The notes below the pieces were generated by a model. That model saw nothing but the letters and a program-made list of their open reading frames with translations. It did no database searches and was not told the DNA's origin. From the NCBI RefSeq assembly GCF_008831285.2, contig NC_045141.1, positions 22,908,742 through 22,972,741 on the forward strand: a DNA stretch of 64,000 nt. Reading direction: 5' to 3'. A program made the translations under genes and the position numbers. Positions 46,428 through 58,088 of this stretch are shown here, one piece after another; position 1 is the stretch's first letter; each line of letters begins with the position of its first letter. Source of the DNA: Nymphaea colorata (taxonomy: Eukaryota; Streptophyta; Magnoliopsida; Nymphaeales; Nymphaeaceae).

Positions 46428-47393
46428 TTAGAAACCAGCACGCATCCTCATATTGCTACTGGGGTTGACGATGCCATATATGAGGTCACTGTAGGGTGCA
46501 CGGTTGCCGTCTTCAAGGAACTTCACGTCCAAGTACCTGTTCCACAGCATTACCCCCTGGAAGTTCTCATGCTGACGCGCGATCTTCAGTGCACCTGGAA
46601 GCTCCCTAGGTGAGATAAAGCGTTGCTCCTCGTAGTCAGGGTTGGCGAGGATCCCCAAGTAGACGTCCATGTCGCTGAACTCCGTGGCCCAGCTCTGCAC
46701 AGCCGCCTCAAAGGCTGCGGTGTCCCTTGGATGGTAAGTGCAGGGTTGGCCATAGAAGCGCGGCCAGATCTTGCTGAACAGCCCCGTCTTGAGCGCGTTG
46801 TAGAGCGGTATGTCCGCTTGGCCGGCGACGTGGTTGCACCCCTGAGATGCTGTCAGGATCATGTTCTCGTCCAGCTGCTTCAGGTCTTGTGCAAGAACGT
46901 CCCAATAGGCGCTTGACGAGGCGTCGTTGACGTAGAAGTCGACGCCATCTAGCTTTACCCTGCCGAGGGGACCGTCGATGCCATTGCCGCTCATGTAGAC
47001 ATCGTAGATGTGGGCGGCCAGCTGGTTGGCCTCCTGCGCCGACGCCAGCGTGTACTTGTTCTCGTCCAGCCCTCCAATAGAAAGCAGCACTTTCACACCG
47101 AGTTGTTGGCAGGCGTTGATATCCTCCTGAAGGCTCTTGCAGCTGTCGGTCTCAGCATCACATGCGGTACCGAAGTCAGGCCTTGGTGTTCGGCCATTGC
47201 CGAAGTTGGTGAGGAATGCCAAGCTCACGTGGCTGAAGTGTTTAGTTTCGCATGTGGCCCTGAGATCAGCGTTATTCAGGTTTTTCATGTGCGATCCCCA
47301 ATAGATGGCCATTTGATCAGCGTGGACATTGATGGCGAAGGTAGTGACCATGCAAAGGAGGAGAAGGAAGCAAGGCCAGGAGGAGGAAGCCAT
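46428..47393 (-). CDS. Secreted GH18 class III chitinase-like protein, catalytically disarmed (copy A2)
   Basis: An intronless gene of 321 residues, A subtype: signal peptide MASSSWPCFLLLLCMVTTF, GGLDENKYTL, VYMSGNGIDGPLGRVKLDG, LDENMIL, GCNHVAGQ, SDMDVYLGILANPDYEEQ and the tail NMRMRAGF. It keeps the six cysteines, SIGG, RFY and MLWNRY. The motif D-G-V-D-F-Y-V-N lacks the catalytic Glu and the neighbouring Asp. Unlike the others it reads AETDSC before the third cysteine. Its C-terminal half is identical in protein to copy A3, whereas its N-terminal half differs from it, which points to recent exchange. Function is inferred as binding or inhibition rather than hydrolysis. Confidence 0.92.
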   Translation of the reverse strand: MASSSWPCFLLLLCMVTTFAINVHADQMAIYWGSHMKNLNNADLRATCETKHFSHVSLAFLTNFGNGRTPRPDFGTACDAETDSCKSLQEDINACQQLGVKVLLSIGGLDENKYTLASAQEANQLAAHIYDVYMSGNGIDGPLGRVKLDGVDFYVNDASSSAYWDVLAQDLKQLDENMILTASQGCNHVAGQADIPLYNALKTGLFSKIWPRFYGQPCTYHPRDTAAFEAAVQSWATEFSDMDVYLGILANPDYEEQRFISPRELPGALKIARQHENFQGVMLWNRYLDVKFLEDGNRAPYSDLIYGIVNPSSNMRMRAGF

Positions 47394-47462
47394 TTTTTCT
47401 CTCTTTTCTCTTCTGTTGGCGTGAGCGGTGGCTATGGTTGGCCAAAGGGAGAATGGGGAGGT

Positions 47463-47472
47463 CCTTATATAG
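47463..47472 (-). promoter_or_regulatory. TATA box of GH18 copy A2
   Basis: The minus strand reads CTATATAAGG preceded by GGTTCAA, about 70 bases before the ATG. Confidence 0.75.
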
Positions 47473-50400
47473 TTGAACCATTTACTGTTAACTTACATTT
47501 CTGAAACTACTAGAAGTAAGAATGTGAGAGGAAAATACTTGGCAGAAATGAAAAGGATGTGGAAAGAGTTATCAATTTTCTTGTTGATATTGTCTCGTGT
47601 CTTATCAAACCACAATATCTTGAATTCAACAAATTTCAAATTACTTTTTCAATGTTTAAGCCTTTCTTTTTCGAAACGCCATCATCCTATCTACTGCCGT
47701 GAAGGCTCATAGCTAGACCGCAGCTTAATAATTTAGCATTAGAAGTTAACTTGAGTTAGTACTGAAAAAAAAGATGGTTGTTTGAGGAAGCAGAAGTTTT
47801 TTCCCTTACGTTTTTACCATGGTTACAAACAACTGATAAAAATGTTAAAAACAATGAAAATAAAAAACCCATTTTTTCCTTTTTATTGTTTAAAACCCGA
47901 AAAAAGCCTTGTTGTTTAAAACCCATTAACGATATTTGGAACTATAGTTTTTACCTCTGCATGGTGGTGTGTTTTCATGAAACCTAGCACACGCATGTGA
48001 GCTTGATCATGTTCCAAAGAATGGTATATTTTTCACTCTACAGATTAGATCTTATGTGCCCATTATAATTAACTTTAAAATTCTTAAAACAAGATCAGTT
48101 CTGTTTGGTGAAACAATTTTTTTTTCATCAGCTTTCAAGATGAATTTCACTTCTTAGAAATTCATGCTTTGATTTTTCTCTCGAAATTGATGTAATTTCT
48201 ATTTCCATTGAACGGTCTGCGGGAAAGGTAGCTTGAGATGTAATTTCTATTCAAAAAGTTAGTATGGATTTCAAAATTAAAGAGTCACAGTTAAGTAGTT
48301 GAGTATGCAGCCAAATGTAATGGATGGATTCCTCTCCCTCAAAGAAAACAGACGGCCGGAAACAAATTTAGAAAAATTAAGTGGGAAGAGGACGCAGAGA
48401 CGACGAAGGATGAGAGGTAAGAAGGGCATCATATCATGCTTGGCTAACGGGAGAGGAACGGTCCTCTTTTTTCTCTACATTTCTTTTTTTCGTTTTTCCC
48501 TTTTACGTTTTTGTATTCGTCTCTATTCCCAGAAAAGAATTGATTTTTTTAGTGGAAATGTTAGGACAGCCTATTTATCTTGATAAGGAAGACGACACAG
48601 AATTGAGGGTTCGTGGACGAGAGAAGATGCATGGGAGCCCTAGCTTAGATAGCTAGTCCTCATTTTAATGGATGGTAGGTCCCCTTCATGGGCGAAAAGA
48701 AGAGATTGAATAGGAAGTTATTTTTGAGACTACCTAATCCGATGGGCCTTCCTGATAACACCTGTTATTCCATCAGATACCGACAATGGTGCCCTCTCCC
48801 ATCTGGCCTTGGACTGGGTGGTGCCTTGTCAAGATTTTTAGAAGGTGTTTGCAAAAAATGGTTTTCTTTGAGCGGGTGTTTGATGAGATTAGAATTGTGG
48901 TATTTGAGAATAAAAAAATTCTTATTTTTGATGAAATAGGAATTGCTTATGAAACGAAAAATTTTGATTCCAGAATTATAAGCTCATCCTTGGACCAAAA
49001 TTCTGGATTTGTGATTCCATCCTAAAGGGGTGGAATTATGTTTCCAGAATTTTAGATTTTTATATATCTTTTTAGGACACATGTCATTATATTTTTAATT
49101 CATCAATTCTACAATTGTAAGTCTTGTTTTATCAAGCATGCCATTTTCATTTCAGGAATGAAAATTTCAAACTATCAGATGTGAAGGAAATCTAAAATTA
49201 GAAGCTAAACGCATAGATAAATCCATTCATGGAGACGACGAAGGACGACCAAATCTAAATGTTAGAAACTAAAGGCATTCTAGGCTGACACCCTAAAACA
49301 GGCGTTCTACGCTCCTATTTGTAACTGTTCAAACTTCAAAATGTGATGCCCCTTGAGGCATGGACTGGTAGGTAAGGCGGTCACGTACAAGTCACATAGT
49401 CAGTTCAATTTCTATGAGTGTTATTCTTCTACATAGTAAATGGAGGGATCATGACAGTGTTGGTGTACCCTACCTCACCTAAATTCCGATGCAGCACAGG
49501 ATCCTTAAGATAAGGGGAATGAAAGAGGGGGCATTCAAGCCTCTTTTCTAGATGGTGGGTTGTCAACCTCTTCTTCAGCTGTTCAATATTTGATAGGTTA
49601 TTTGTCAATAAGACAAACATTAGGCAGTCCGTTTAGTAACCTTCTTTATACAGCCTATTTGTAACTATTCAATGTTCAAAATTTGATTGCCCATGAGACA
49701 TAGTATATCTGGTCGAGAAGGCGGCCACATACAAGGTGCATCATAAGTTTGATTCCGATAGGTGCTGTTCTCCTGTATAGTAAATGGTGGAATTGTGACA
49801 GTTTAAATTGACGAGTGCACCCTACCTCACCTAAGTCCCAATGCAGTCCAGGATTCTGGAGACAAGGAGCGGAGAGGGGACATTCACGCCACTTTTTCAG
49901 ATGGTGGATTGTCAACCTCTTCCTCACCTGTTCAATATTGAATAGGTTATTTGTCAATAAGATAAACAATAGGCAGTTCCTTTAGTAACCTTCTTCATTG
50001 GTGCACTTAACTGAAAGGAGTCTGATCACCTGCAACCTCTGCACCTTTTCTGAATCCCAACCTTATTCAACTAGAGGGTAAAAACTCAAACTCGTCTTGT
50101 ATTCGAAGTAAGAATAAAAAGAAAACATTTTCCAACTTTTTCATGAACGTTGAACAATACTACTATGAGAAAAATTCAAGAAGTAAATCCTTTGGATAGA
50201 CGGCACAGCCAACAGATTTGGTGCATGATTCATCACGTCACTCATATGGATCGTCTCCCATATGAATATCTTGGTATAAACAAAGTGCACTAAGTTTGAA
50301 GTTCTTTCATTTAATTGTACGTTTCTTAAGTAATTTAAGTAAATGAAAAAAAATTGTCTTTGTTATCCCAACAAAATCTGATATTACATCTGCAATTTTC

Positions 50401-51176
50401 AAATTATTTTTTTTATAATGAATCCTTTTGTCTAATTGGGAAACAAAGGAATCCTTTTGCTCCTGATAGTTACTCGATAGAAGCCAAAAGTCGTGGAAAA
50501 TATTTCTTTTGCTCCTGACAGTTAATTAGAGGACAAAGTCGTGTAAGAGGCATTCTTGTCTCTATGAAAAGCCTTCCTTTCAGTTTAACATTTTGTCTTG
50601 ATAGGATGAGTTGTTTTGTCCTTAATTTTTTATTTTAATTATTTGTCGGAACTATGTTGGACATTTTCGTTCTGTCTATTTCTGCAAAATATCATCGCTT
50701 TTCTTTTCACCAAACTAACAAGCCTTTTGTCTTGTCTTACATACTTAAAGTCGCCATGATTAATTCGTCCACTTTCACTTACTTACCTCGAACAGTTCCC
50801 ATCATCTGCATCCCAACATGAGACTCTATCTCTCTTCTTTCCCGTTAAAATCTATGTACCCAAAACTTGAAAAATTAATCGAAGTAATCTGTTATAATTT
50901 TTCGTAAATTCTATATATAGATAGAATCTAATGTACATTCCCAAATTACTAACTATTATATGTTCATTAAATAGATTAAATACTAGTTTTAAACTTATAT
51001 AATTACAAATGTTTCATCATATACGACCTCATTATTCCATAAATCTTTTACTTTTTTTTTGTTGAATTAATTCTCACTCTCTCCCTCCCTCTCCTTTTGA
51101 TGCAGGTGCTGGCAACAGGCAATTTTTTTGAGACATGAAGACTGAAGAAAGTTCAGAAGCATGTAAGCTTCTGCAT
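47473..51176. other. Spacer between GH18 copies A2 and B2
   Basis: The promoter block is followed by AT-rich sequence, one spacer block (48300-48660), a truncated MITE, diverged 166-bp-type repeats (49400-49900), and the B-type 3' flank. No gene was recognised. Confidence 0.6.
48872..49203. mobile_element. Tourist/Harbinger-like MITE, copy 2, truncated
   Basis: It starts GCGGGTGTTTGATGAGAT and follows the copy at 60207 for about 330 bp (TTCTTATTTTTGATGAAATA, CCAGAATTATAAGCTCATCC). It stops abruptly near CTAAAATTAGA. The last 80-95 bp and the right terminal repeat are missing, and sequence that lies about 390 bp beyond the element in the 60-kb unit follows directly, so a deletion removed the end. 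Confidence 0.75.
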
Positions 51177-51182
51177 TTTATT
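51177..51182 (-). terminator. Polyadenylation signal of GH18 copy B2
   Basis: AATAAA on the minus strand, in the conserved 3' block after copy B2. Confidence 0.7.
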
Positions 51183-51262
51183 TAGATAGCTAGGCAGTAG
51201 GAGCTTTACACAGGCTAGGCAAAGCTTTTCAGTCTCAGAAACCAGTAGGCATTTTGATATTG

Positions 51263-52201
51263 TTACTGGGGGTTGACGATGCGATATATGAGGTCGCTGT
51301 AGGGTGCGCGGTTGCCATCCTCAAGGAACTTCACGTCCAAGTACCTGTTCCACAGCATGACTCCTTTGAAGTTCTCGTGCTGGCGTGCTATCTTCAGTGC
51401 ACCTGGAAGCTCCCTAGGCGAGATAAAGCGTTGCTCCTCGGTGTCGGGGTTGGCAATGATCCCCAAGTACAAGTCCATGTTGCTGAAGTCCGTGGCCCAG
51501 TTCTGCAACGACGCCTCAAAGGCTGCTGTATGCCTTGGGTGGTAGGTGCAGGGTTGGCCGTAGAAGCGTGGCCACATCTTGCTGAACAGCTCCGTCTTGA
51601 GTGCGTTGTAGAGCGGTATGTCTGCTTGGCCGGCGGTGTGGTCACAACCTTGGGATGCCGTTAGGGTCATGTCCTCGTCCAGTTGCTTCAGGTCCTGTGC
51701 CAGCACATCCCAGTAGCCGTGCGTCGAGGCGTCGTTGACGTAGAAGTCGACGCCATCGAGCTTCACCTTGCCGAGGGGGCCATCGATGCCGTTGCCGCTA
51801 AGGTAGACGTCGTAGATGTGGGCGGCCAGCTGGTTGGCTTCCTGCGCCGATGCCAAGGTGTACTGTTGCTCGTCGAGCCCTCCAATAGAGAGAAGCACCT
51901 TCACTCCGAGTTGTTGGCAGGCGGCAATGTCCTCCTGAAGGCTCTTGCAGCCGCCGGACTCAGCATCACAAGCGGTACCGAAGTCGAGTCTCGGCGTTCG
52001 GCCGTTGCCGAAGTTGGTGAGGAAGGCCAAGCTCACGTGGCTGAAGTGTTTAGTTTCGCATGTGGCCCTGAGATCAGCGTTGTTCAAGTTTTTCATGTGC
52101 GATCCCCAATAGATAGCCATTTGATCAGCATGGACGTTGATGGTTAAAGCAGTCGCCATGCAAAGGAGGAGAAGGAAGGGCAGGGAAGAGGAGGACACCA
52201 T
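51263..52201 (-). CDS. Secreted GH18 class III chitinase-like protein, C-terminal tail lost by frameshift (copy B2)
   Basis: A B-type gene of 312 residues, nine shorter than its sisters. A run of five G (plus strand, near 51267-51271) replaces four, so translation ends RIVNPQ-stop instead of continuing into the S-x-N-x-R-M-P-A-G-F tail. The rest is intact: signal peptide MVSSSSLPFLLLLCMATAL, six cysteines, GGLDEQQYTL, LLSIGG, RFYGQPC, MLWNRY and the disarmed D-G-V-D-F-Y-V-N motif. The barrel itself should be complete, because the loss affects only the end. Whether this copy is functional depends on the role of the tail, which could be a vacuolar sorting propeptide or merely an extension. Confidence 0.88.
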   Translation of the reverse strand: MVSSSSLPFLLLLCMATALTINVHADQMAIYWGSHMKNLNNADLRATCETKHFSHVSLAFLTNFGNGRTPRLDFGTACDAESGGCKSLQEDIAACQQLGVKVLLSIGGLDEQQYTLASAQEANQLAAHIYDVYLSGNGIDGPLGKVKLDGVDFYVNDASTHGYWDVLAQDLKQLDEDMTLTASQGCDHTAGQADIPLYNALKTELFSKMWPRFYGQPCTYHPRHTAAFEASLQNWATDFSNMDLYLGIIANPDTEEQRFISPRELPGALKIARQHENFKGVMLWNRYLDVKFLEDGNRAPYSDLIYRIVNPQ

Positions 52202-52272
52202 TTTTTCTCTCTTTTCTTCTCTTCTGTTGGCTCAGAGTGGTGGCGATGGTTGCCAAAGAGGGATGGAAAGAT

Positions 52273-52282
52273 CCTTATATAG
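52273..52282 (-). promoter_or_regulatory. TATA box of GH18 copy B2
   Basis: CTATATAAGG on the minus strand, about 72 bases before the ATG. The preceding context is GTTTCAA rather than GGTTCAA. Confidence 0.72.
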
Positions 52283-55200
52283 TTGAAACATGTACTGGTA
52301 ACATATACTTCTATTGAAGTAGTAAGGATACCAGATGGAAAATATTTAAGTGGAAAGAGTTTGCACTTTTTCTTGTTTTTGTCTTGTCGTGTCCTATCAA
52401 ACCACAATCTCGAATTCAACATATTTCAAATTACTGTTGGAAGGTTGCGTTTCATTTTCGAACGCCATCACTCTTTTTCAAGGTAATTCAATGTTAGGTA
52501 GCAGCTTAATAATTTAGCTTTAGAAGTTAATTTGAGTTAGTATAGAAAAAAAGGTGCTTGTTTAAGGAAGAAGAGATTTTTTTTCCCCTTATGTTTTTAC
52601 GATACTCATAGAAAACTGTCACCTGATAAAAATGTTAAAAACAATCAAATAATAAACCTACCTTTTTCTTTTTTTGAACATACTTCCAAATCACAATTTC
52701 ATATTTTTTTTCTCATTATTTTTTTCTTTAAAGTTAAAATGTAAGTTAAATGACTTATCTTCATTTTTAACATTTACTAAAACATCTTTTTGGAACATTT
52801 CATCAAGTTACCTGTTGTGTTTCTTGTTAGCTTTCATTCATTTTAGTTTTTACCAATTTTCATTGTTATGTTTTTTTTTAAAAAAAATTGTTGATTTTTT
52901 GCAAGAATTTGGCTTTGTTGAAAAAATACACGAAAAAACCTTGTTTAAAACCCATTAACGATATTTGTAACTATAGTTTTTACCGCAGCATGTTGATATG
53001 TTTTCAGGAAACCTAGCACACGCATGTGAGCTTCATGCTAAAGAATGATATAATTTATACTCTGCAGATTAGATTTTATGTGCCAGTTTTGTTTGGTGAA
53101 TCAATTTTTTTTTCTTCGGTTTTCAAGACGATTCTCACTTCTTAACAATGGATGCTTTCATTTTTCTCTCGAAAATGACGCAATTTCTACTTGAAAAGTT
53201 AGTATCTAAGATAAGGATGCATTTCTTTTACACAATTAAAGAGTTTTCGTTTAAATAGTTGAGTATGCAGCCTGATGGTGGATTCCTCTCCCTCCAAAAA
53301 AAGAAAAAAAAAAGAACAGAAGGCCGGAAACAAATTTAGAAAAATTAAGTGGGAAGAGGACACAGAGACGAAGAAGGACGATAGATAAGAAGAACATCAT
53401 ATCATGCTTCAACGGCCCGTCTCAGATAATGAGAAAAGGCCACCAACAAAAACAATTCATATCCGTCCAAAATCCCGACAATGTGACGCTGCAAACCAAA
53501 AACGAGAGAAGAACGGTTCTCTTTACTCTGTGAAATTCATACCTTTTTGGTTCGTTTCTTCTTCCCCAAAGAAAAAGAAAAAAAGAAAAATTAGTGGAAA
53601 TGTTAGGACAGCTTATTCATCTTTGATAAGGAAGACGACAGAGAATTGAAAGCAGTCTAGAGGCTTCGTGGACGATGGATCAGACGGGTTCGGGCACATC
53701 ATGGCTGTCTTTGTTAGCGTAATTTGCAAAACGACGAAAGAGCCATGGGAGTCCTAGCTATAGCTAATGGACAGTAGGTCTCCTTCAATGGCGAAAACAC
53801 AGATTGAATAGGAAGTTCTTTTGGATACCGACGATCGTGCCATCAAAAAGCGGGAGAAGAACGGTCCTCATTTTCTCTCTTTTCCTTTTTTTTTTTTTGG
53901 ATTCGTCTCTTTTGCCACAAAAGGATGGAATTTTTCAGTGGAAATATTTACACAGCAGCAGCGTAATATTTTAGCATTGGAAGTTAACTTGATTTAGTAC
54001 AAACAATAACGATGCTTCTTTGAGGAAGGAGAGATTTTTGCCCTTACGTTTTTAGTATAGTCACAAAAAACTTTTAGCTAATAAAAAAGTTTTATACAAT
54101 AAAAAACTAAAAAAAGCTAGTCTTTTTCTTGTTGCTTGAGAAAACCTCAAAATCAATTTTTCCATTTTTTTCATTAATTCTACATGATTTTACTTTAAAG
54201 TTAAAACATAAGTTAAATTATAATTTATTTCCATTTCTATCATTACTAAAACATCATTTGTGTTTAACAAGTTACCAAATTATCTTTTATGTTTTTTGTC
54301 ACTTTTTCAACTATTTTATTTTTTTTCTATTTTTCTAACTTTTTTTTTCTAAAAAACTACTGAATACTTAATTATTTCGAAGAATTTTGGCTTTACTGAA
54401 CGGGTGCGGTGTGCTGCTCCAGATAATCAGAAAAGATCACGAACATTTCGTACATGTTCAAAAGTCCAACAATGTGGAGAGAAAGTTATGTGCACCGTGT
54501 TCAACAAAGGAGGGAAGAATATTTAGGTAATTTAATAAAAAAATCTTCTATAGTCTTTTTACCTTTTTTTTTTTAAATTTTATCTTTACAAAAGGTTTTC
54601 TTTTTCAATGTAAAATAAAAGTATACAAAAAATCATGCAGCGGGTTAAGAAAATGTGACATTGTATCAAAAACGGAGAAGAACGGTCCTCCTTTTTTTTT
54701 TTCAAGTGGACCTTTTTGTTTTGCTTGTTTTGCCACAAAAGAATAGAACTTTTTTAATAGAAATGTTAGAACAGCTTATTTATCTGGATAACATGGTAAA
54801 CGTAGTGCGATGGATGAGAAGGACGACACATAATTGAAAGCGTTCTGGAGCCTTCGTTGACGATGACAGGGGCACGTGAAGGCTGTACTGCTTACAATAG
54901 ATAGATTGGTAACAAAGACTGGAGATCGATCGATGGGAGTGCTGGACCTCGTTTCCATGGACGGCAGGTCCCCTTCAATGGTGAACTCAAGGAATATATA
55001 CCTCACACATGGACGGGTGTCACCCACCATGGCCTTATGCCTCTTCAACATTTAATTGTTGATGTTAATGTACTATCTCTTAAAATGATTTCTAAGTTTT
55101 CCATTTTTGCTACGCATTTCAGCATCACTACTTTGCTTTCCATTCACTGATCTGTTTCTTATGAGTTTCCCAACTTCTTGATGCTCATGCATCCCTTCAT

Positions 55201-56987
55201 TTTTTCTGCTGTAAAAACTGGTTTCTTTTAGAAACTCAACTACTTTCCAAGAGTTGGATATAATTTTTTTGCAACTGACGTTTTGATTCTTGTATGAGTT
55301 ACGCCCACAAGTATTCGATACAGTATGGATCAGAACTCCCTGCCACTGTGAGATCTATGAAAGATGCTTTCTACAAGCTCGCAGACAAACTTGGTCCTAT
55401 TTCCTGGAATTGCAGAGACAGTACTTTCAGCCAGTAGATCTGGTTTACGGTTCACGACGTCTCTGATGTATATGGATACACACGTTCAACTTTTGTTTGT
55501 ATAACAAAAAATACACCAAATTTGAAGTTCTTTCATTTAATTGTATGTTTCTTGTGTAATTGAAGTAGTTAAATGAAGAAAAACAAATTAAGTGTGTCTT
55601 TGTTATTTCAACAAAATATGATATTATATATATCCGCAAATTTTCAAATTAATTTTTCATTTATAAGACGAACGCTTTCATGTCTTAATAAATGCCTCGC
55701 AAGCCACCATGTCCTTGTGTAAGAGGCATTTTTGCGTCCCTTTCAGTTTAGTATATTTGTCTTTATATGAGGATTTTTTTTGTCCTTATTTTCTTTAGGA
55801 CTAGTTATTTGTCCTTTAGAGCTATGGTGGGGACTTTCGTTCTGTCCATTTCTACAAAATATCATCGCATTTCTTTTCACCAAACTAATAAGCCATTTGT
55901 CTTGGAATCTTCTATGATAGACTTGCAGTCTCCATTGATTAATTCGTCCACTTAATTAAGTAACCACGAAAGCTTCCCATCATCATGTGCCTCCCAGTGT
56001 GAGACTTTGTCTCTCTCTCTCTCTATATATATATAGAGAGAGACAGAATCTAATGTTGATTCCAACATTTCTAACTATTATATGTTCAGTTGACACAGCC
56101 AGCATATTTGGTTTACTGACATCGATGTGCTTGTTCAGGTTTTGGTGCACAGAGGAATACACTTTGAGTTTGATTTTTTTTTTTACTTGTATATTGTCTG
56201 TTTCTTATGTAACCTTTTGAATAGATAAATGAAAAAATCTGAATATATGTATGCTTTTGTTACACCAACATGGTGTTAAACACGTTTGTTCCTCACAAGC
56301 CACCATTTTTAGAAGAGGTGCTTTTCCTTTATTTTATTTCTATTTGCCTGAGCTATATACAAAATAACCTGGCTTTTCTCTTATTCCCCGAACGAATAAA
56401 CCTTTTGTCCCTTGCCGATTTCTGAGAACTCTTAGACGAGCCTGCAATTGAACTGGCAGCCGCCATATATGGGCAAAGCCATTTAGTTAAGGGGCACTAA
56501 TAATAAATTTTAAACTTTTGTCGAAAAAAATTGCTCTAAAGTATCAATATAAAGATAATTATTTTTTATTTTCCACACCACAAGCCTTTGCCCCTACTCG
56601 ATGATTCCCGTCTACTTATCCCCCTCTCCAAACCGTTCTCTGCATCTGTCTTCAAAATTTGGATGTCACTTATCTTTCCTTGTTCAAAATCTACATACGA
56701 TAAACTAAGAAAACTAATCGGTGCAATTTGTTTATATTAATCCATCTTAAATCCTATGCATGCACAGAATCAAATCTGCATATCTTAAATCATTATTATG
56801 ATGTTCAGTAGATAACTTGTTAATATTAGCCTTAAACTTATATAGCGATATTTGTTTTGATGCATATTTTAAGTTTTTCGATTAATTAATTCTCTCTCTT
56901 TCAATCTCTCCCTCCCATGTTGGCGTTGGCAACCACAAATGTTATTTTGAAACAGAAGAAAGTTGAGAAGCCTGTAAGCTTCTGCAT
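52283..56987. other. Spacer between GH18 copies B2 and A3
   Basis: It holds the promoter block, the spacer block (53270-53780), very T-rich sequence at 54000-54720, a second empty MITE target site (55221-55235), and the A-type 3' flank. No gene was recognised. Confidence 0.6.
56011..56042. repeat. (CT)n(AT)n(AG)n palindromic microsatellite
   Basis: A CT run, a TA run and a GAGAGAG run form a simple-sequence inverted repeat able to fold into a hairpin. Confidence 0.85.
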
Positions 56988-56993
56988 TTTATT
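56988..56993 (-). terminator. Polyadenylation signal of GH18 copy A3
   Basis: AATAAA on the minus strand, in the conserved 3' block after copy A3. Confidence 0.7.
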
Positions 56994-57045
56994 TAGATAG
57001 CTAGGCAGTAGGAGCCTTGCACATGCAGAGCAAAACTTTTCTGCC

Positions 57046-58011
57046 TTAGAAACCAGCACGCATCCTCATATTGCTACTGGGGTTGACGATGCCATATATG
57101 AGGTCACTGTAGGGTGCACGGTTGCCGTCTTCAAGGAACTTCACGTCCAAGTACCTGTTCCACAGCATTACCCCTTGGAAGTTCTCATGCTGACGCGCGA
57201 TCTTCAGTGCACCTGGAAGCTCCCTAGGTGAGATAAAGCGTTGCTCCTCGTAGTCAGGGTTGGCGAGGATCCCCAAGTAGACGTCCATGTCGCTGAACTC
57301 CGTGGCCCAGCTCTGCACAGCCGCCTCAAAGGCTGCGGTGTCCCTTGGATGGTAAGTGCAGGGTTGGCCATAGAAGCGCGGCCAGATCTTGCTGAACAGC
57401 CCCGTCTTCAGCGCGTTGTAGAGCGGTATGTCCGCTTGGCCGGCGACGTGGTTGCACCCCTGAGATGCTGTCAGGATCATGTTCTCGTCTAGCTGCTTCA
57501 GGTCCTGTGCAAGCACGTCCCAGTAGGCATGTGTCGAGGCGTCGTTGACGTAGAAGTCCACGCCATCTAGCTTTACCTTGCCGAGGGGGCCGTCGACGCC
57601 ATTGCCGCTCATGTAGACATCGTAGATGTGGGCGGCCAGCTGGTTGGCCTCCTGCGCCGATGCCAACGTGTATTGTTGCTCGTTGAGCCCTCCAATAGAG
57701 AGAAGCACCTTCACTCCGAGCTGTTGGCAGGCGGCGATGTCCTCCTGAAGGCTCTTGCAGCCGCCGGTCTCAGCATCACAAGCGGTACCGAAGTCTGGCC
57801 TCGGGGTTCGGCCATTGCCGAAGTTGGTGAGGAAGGCCAAGCTCACGTGGCTGAAGTGTTTAGTTTCGCATGTGGCCCTGAGATCAGCGTTATTCAAGTT
57901 TTTCATGTGCGATCCCCAATAGATGGCCATTTGATCAGCGTGGACATTGATGGTGAAGGTAGTGACCATGCAAAGGAGGAAAAGGAAGGAAGGCCAGGAG
58001 GAGGAAGCCAT
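57046..58011 (-). CDS. Secreted GH18 class III chitinase-like protein, A/B mosaic (copy A3)
   Basis: An intronless gene of 321 residues from the ATG at 58011 (MASSSWPSF). An upstream in-frame ATG at 58062 would add MANHHHHSSQQKRKEKK, which would bury the signal peptide. That ATG lies only about 17 bases after the TATA box, so it is probably not transcribed. The two ends are A-type (MASSSWP, RTPRPDFGT, LDENMIL, tail NMRMRAGF), but the middle is B-like (AETGGC, DIAACQQ, GGLNEQQYTL, PLGKVKLDG). The DNA at about 57655-57785 follows the B genes base by base. The six cysteines and the disarmed D-G-V-D-F-Y-V-N motif are kept. It has one private change, GNGVDGP. Confidence 0.92.
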   Translation of the reverse strand: MASSSWPSFLFLLCMVTTFTINVHADQMAIYWGSHMKNLNNADLRATCETKHFSHVSLAFLTNFGNGRTPRPDFGTACDAETGGCKSLQEDIAACQQLGVKVLLSIGGLNEQQYTLASAQEANQLAAHIYDVYMSGNGVDGPLGKVKLDGVDFYVNDASTHAYWDVLAQDLKQLDENMILTASQGCNHVAGQADIPLYNALKTGLFSKIWPRFYGQPCTYHPRDTAAFEAAVQSWATEFSDMDVYLGILANPDYEEQRFISPRELPGALKIARQHENFQGVMLWNRYLDVKFLEDGNRAPYSDLIYGIVNPSSNMRMRAGF

Positions 58012-58078
58012 TTTTTTCTCTTTTCTCTTCTGTTGGCTCGAGTGGTGGTGATGGTTGGCCAAAGGGGAATGGGAAGAT

Positions 58079-58088
58079 CCTTATATAG
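58079..58088 (-). promoter_or_regulatory. TATA box of GH18 copy A3
   Basis: CTATATAAGG preceded by GGTTCAA on the minus strand, about 68 bases before the chosen ATG. Its position argues against the upstream ATG at 58062. Confidence 0.75.

Noticed and set aside
58012-58062. Upstream ATG adding 17 residues to GH18 copy A3
   Set aside because: It would precede and spoil the signal peptide, it lies too close to the TATA box to be in the transcript, and the other copies lack it.
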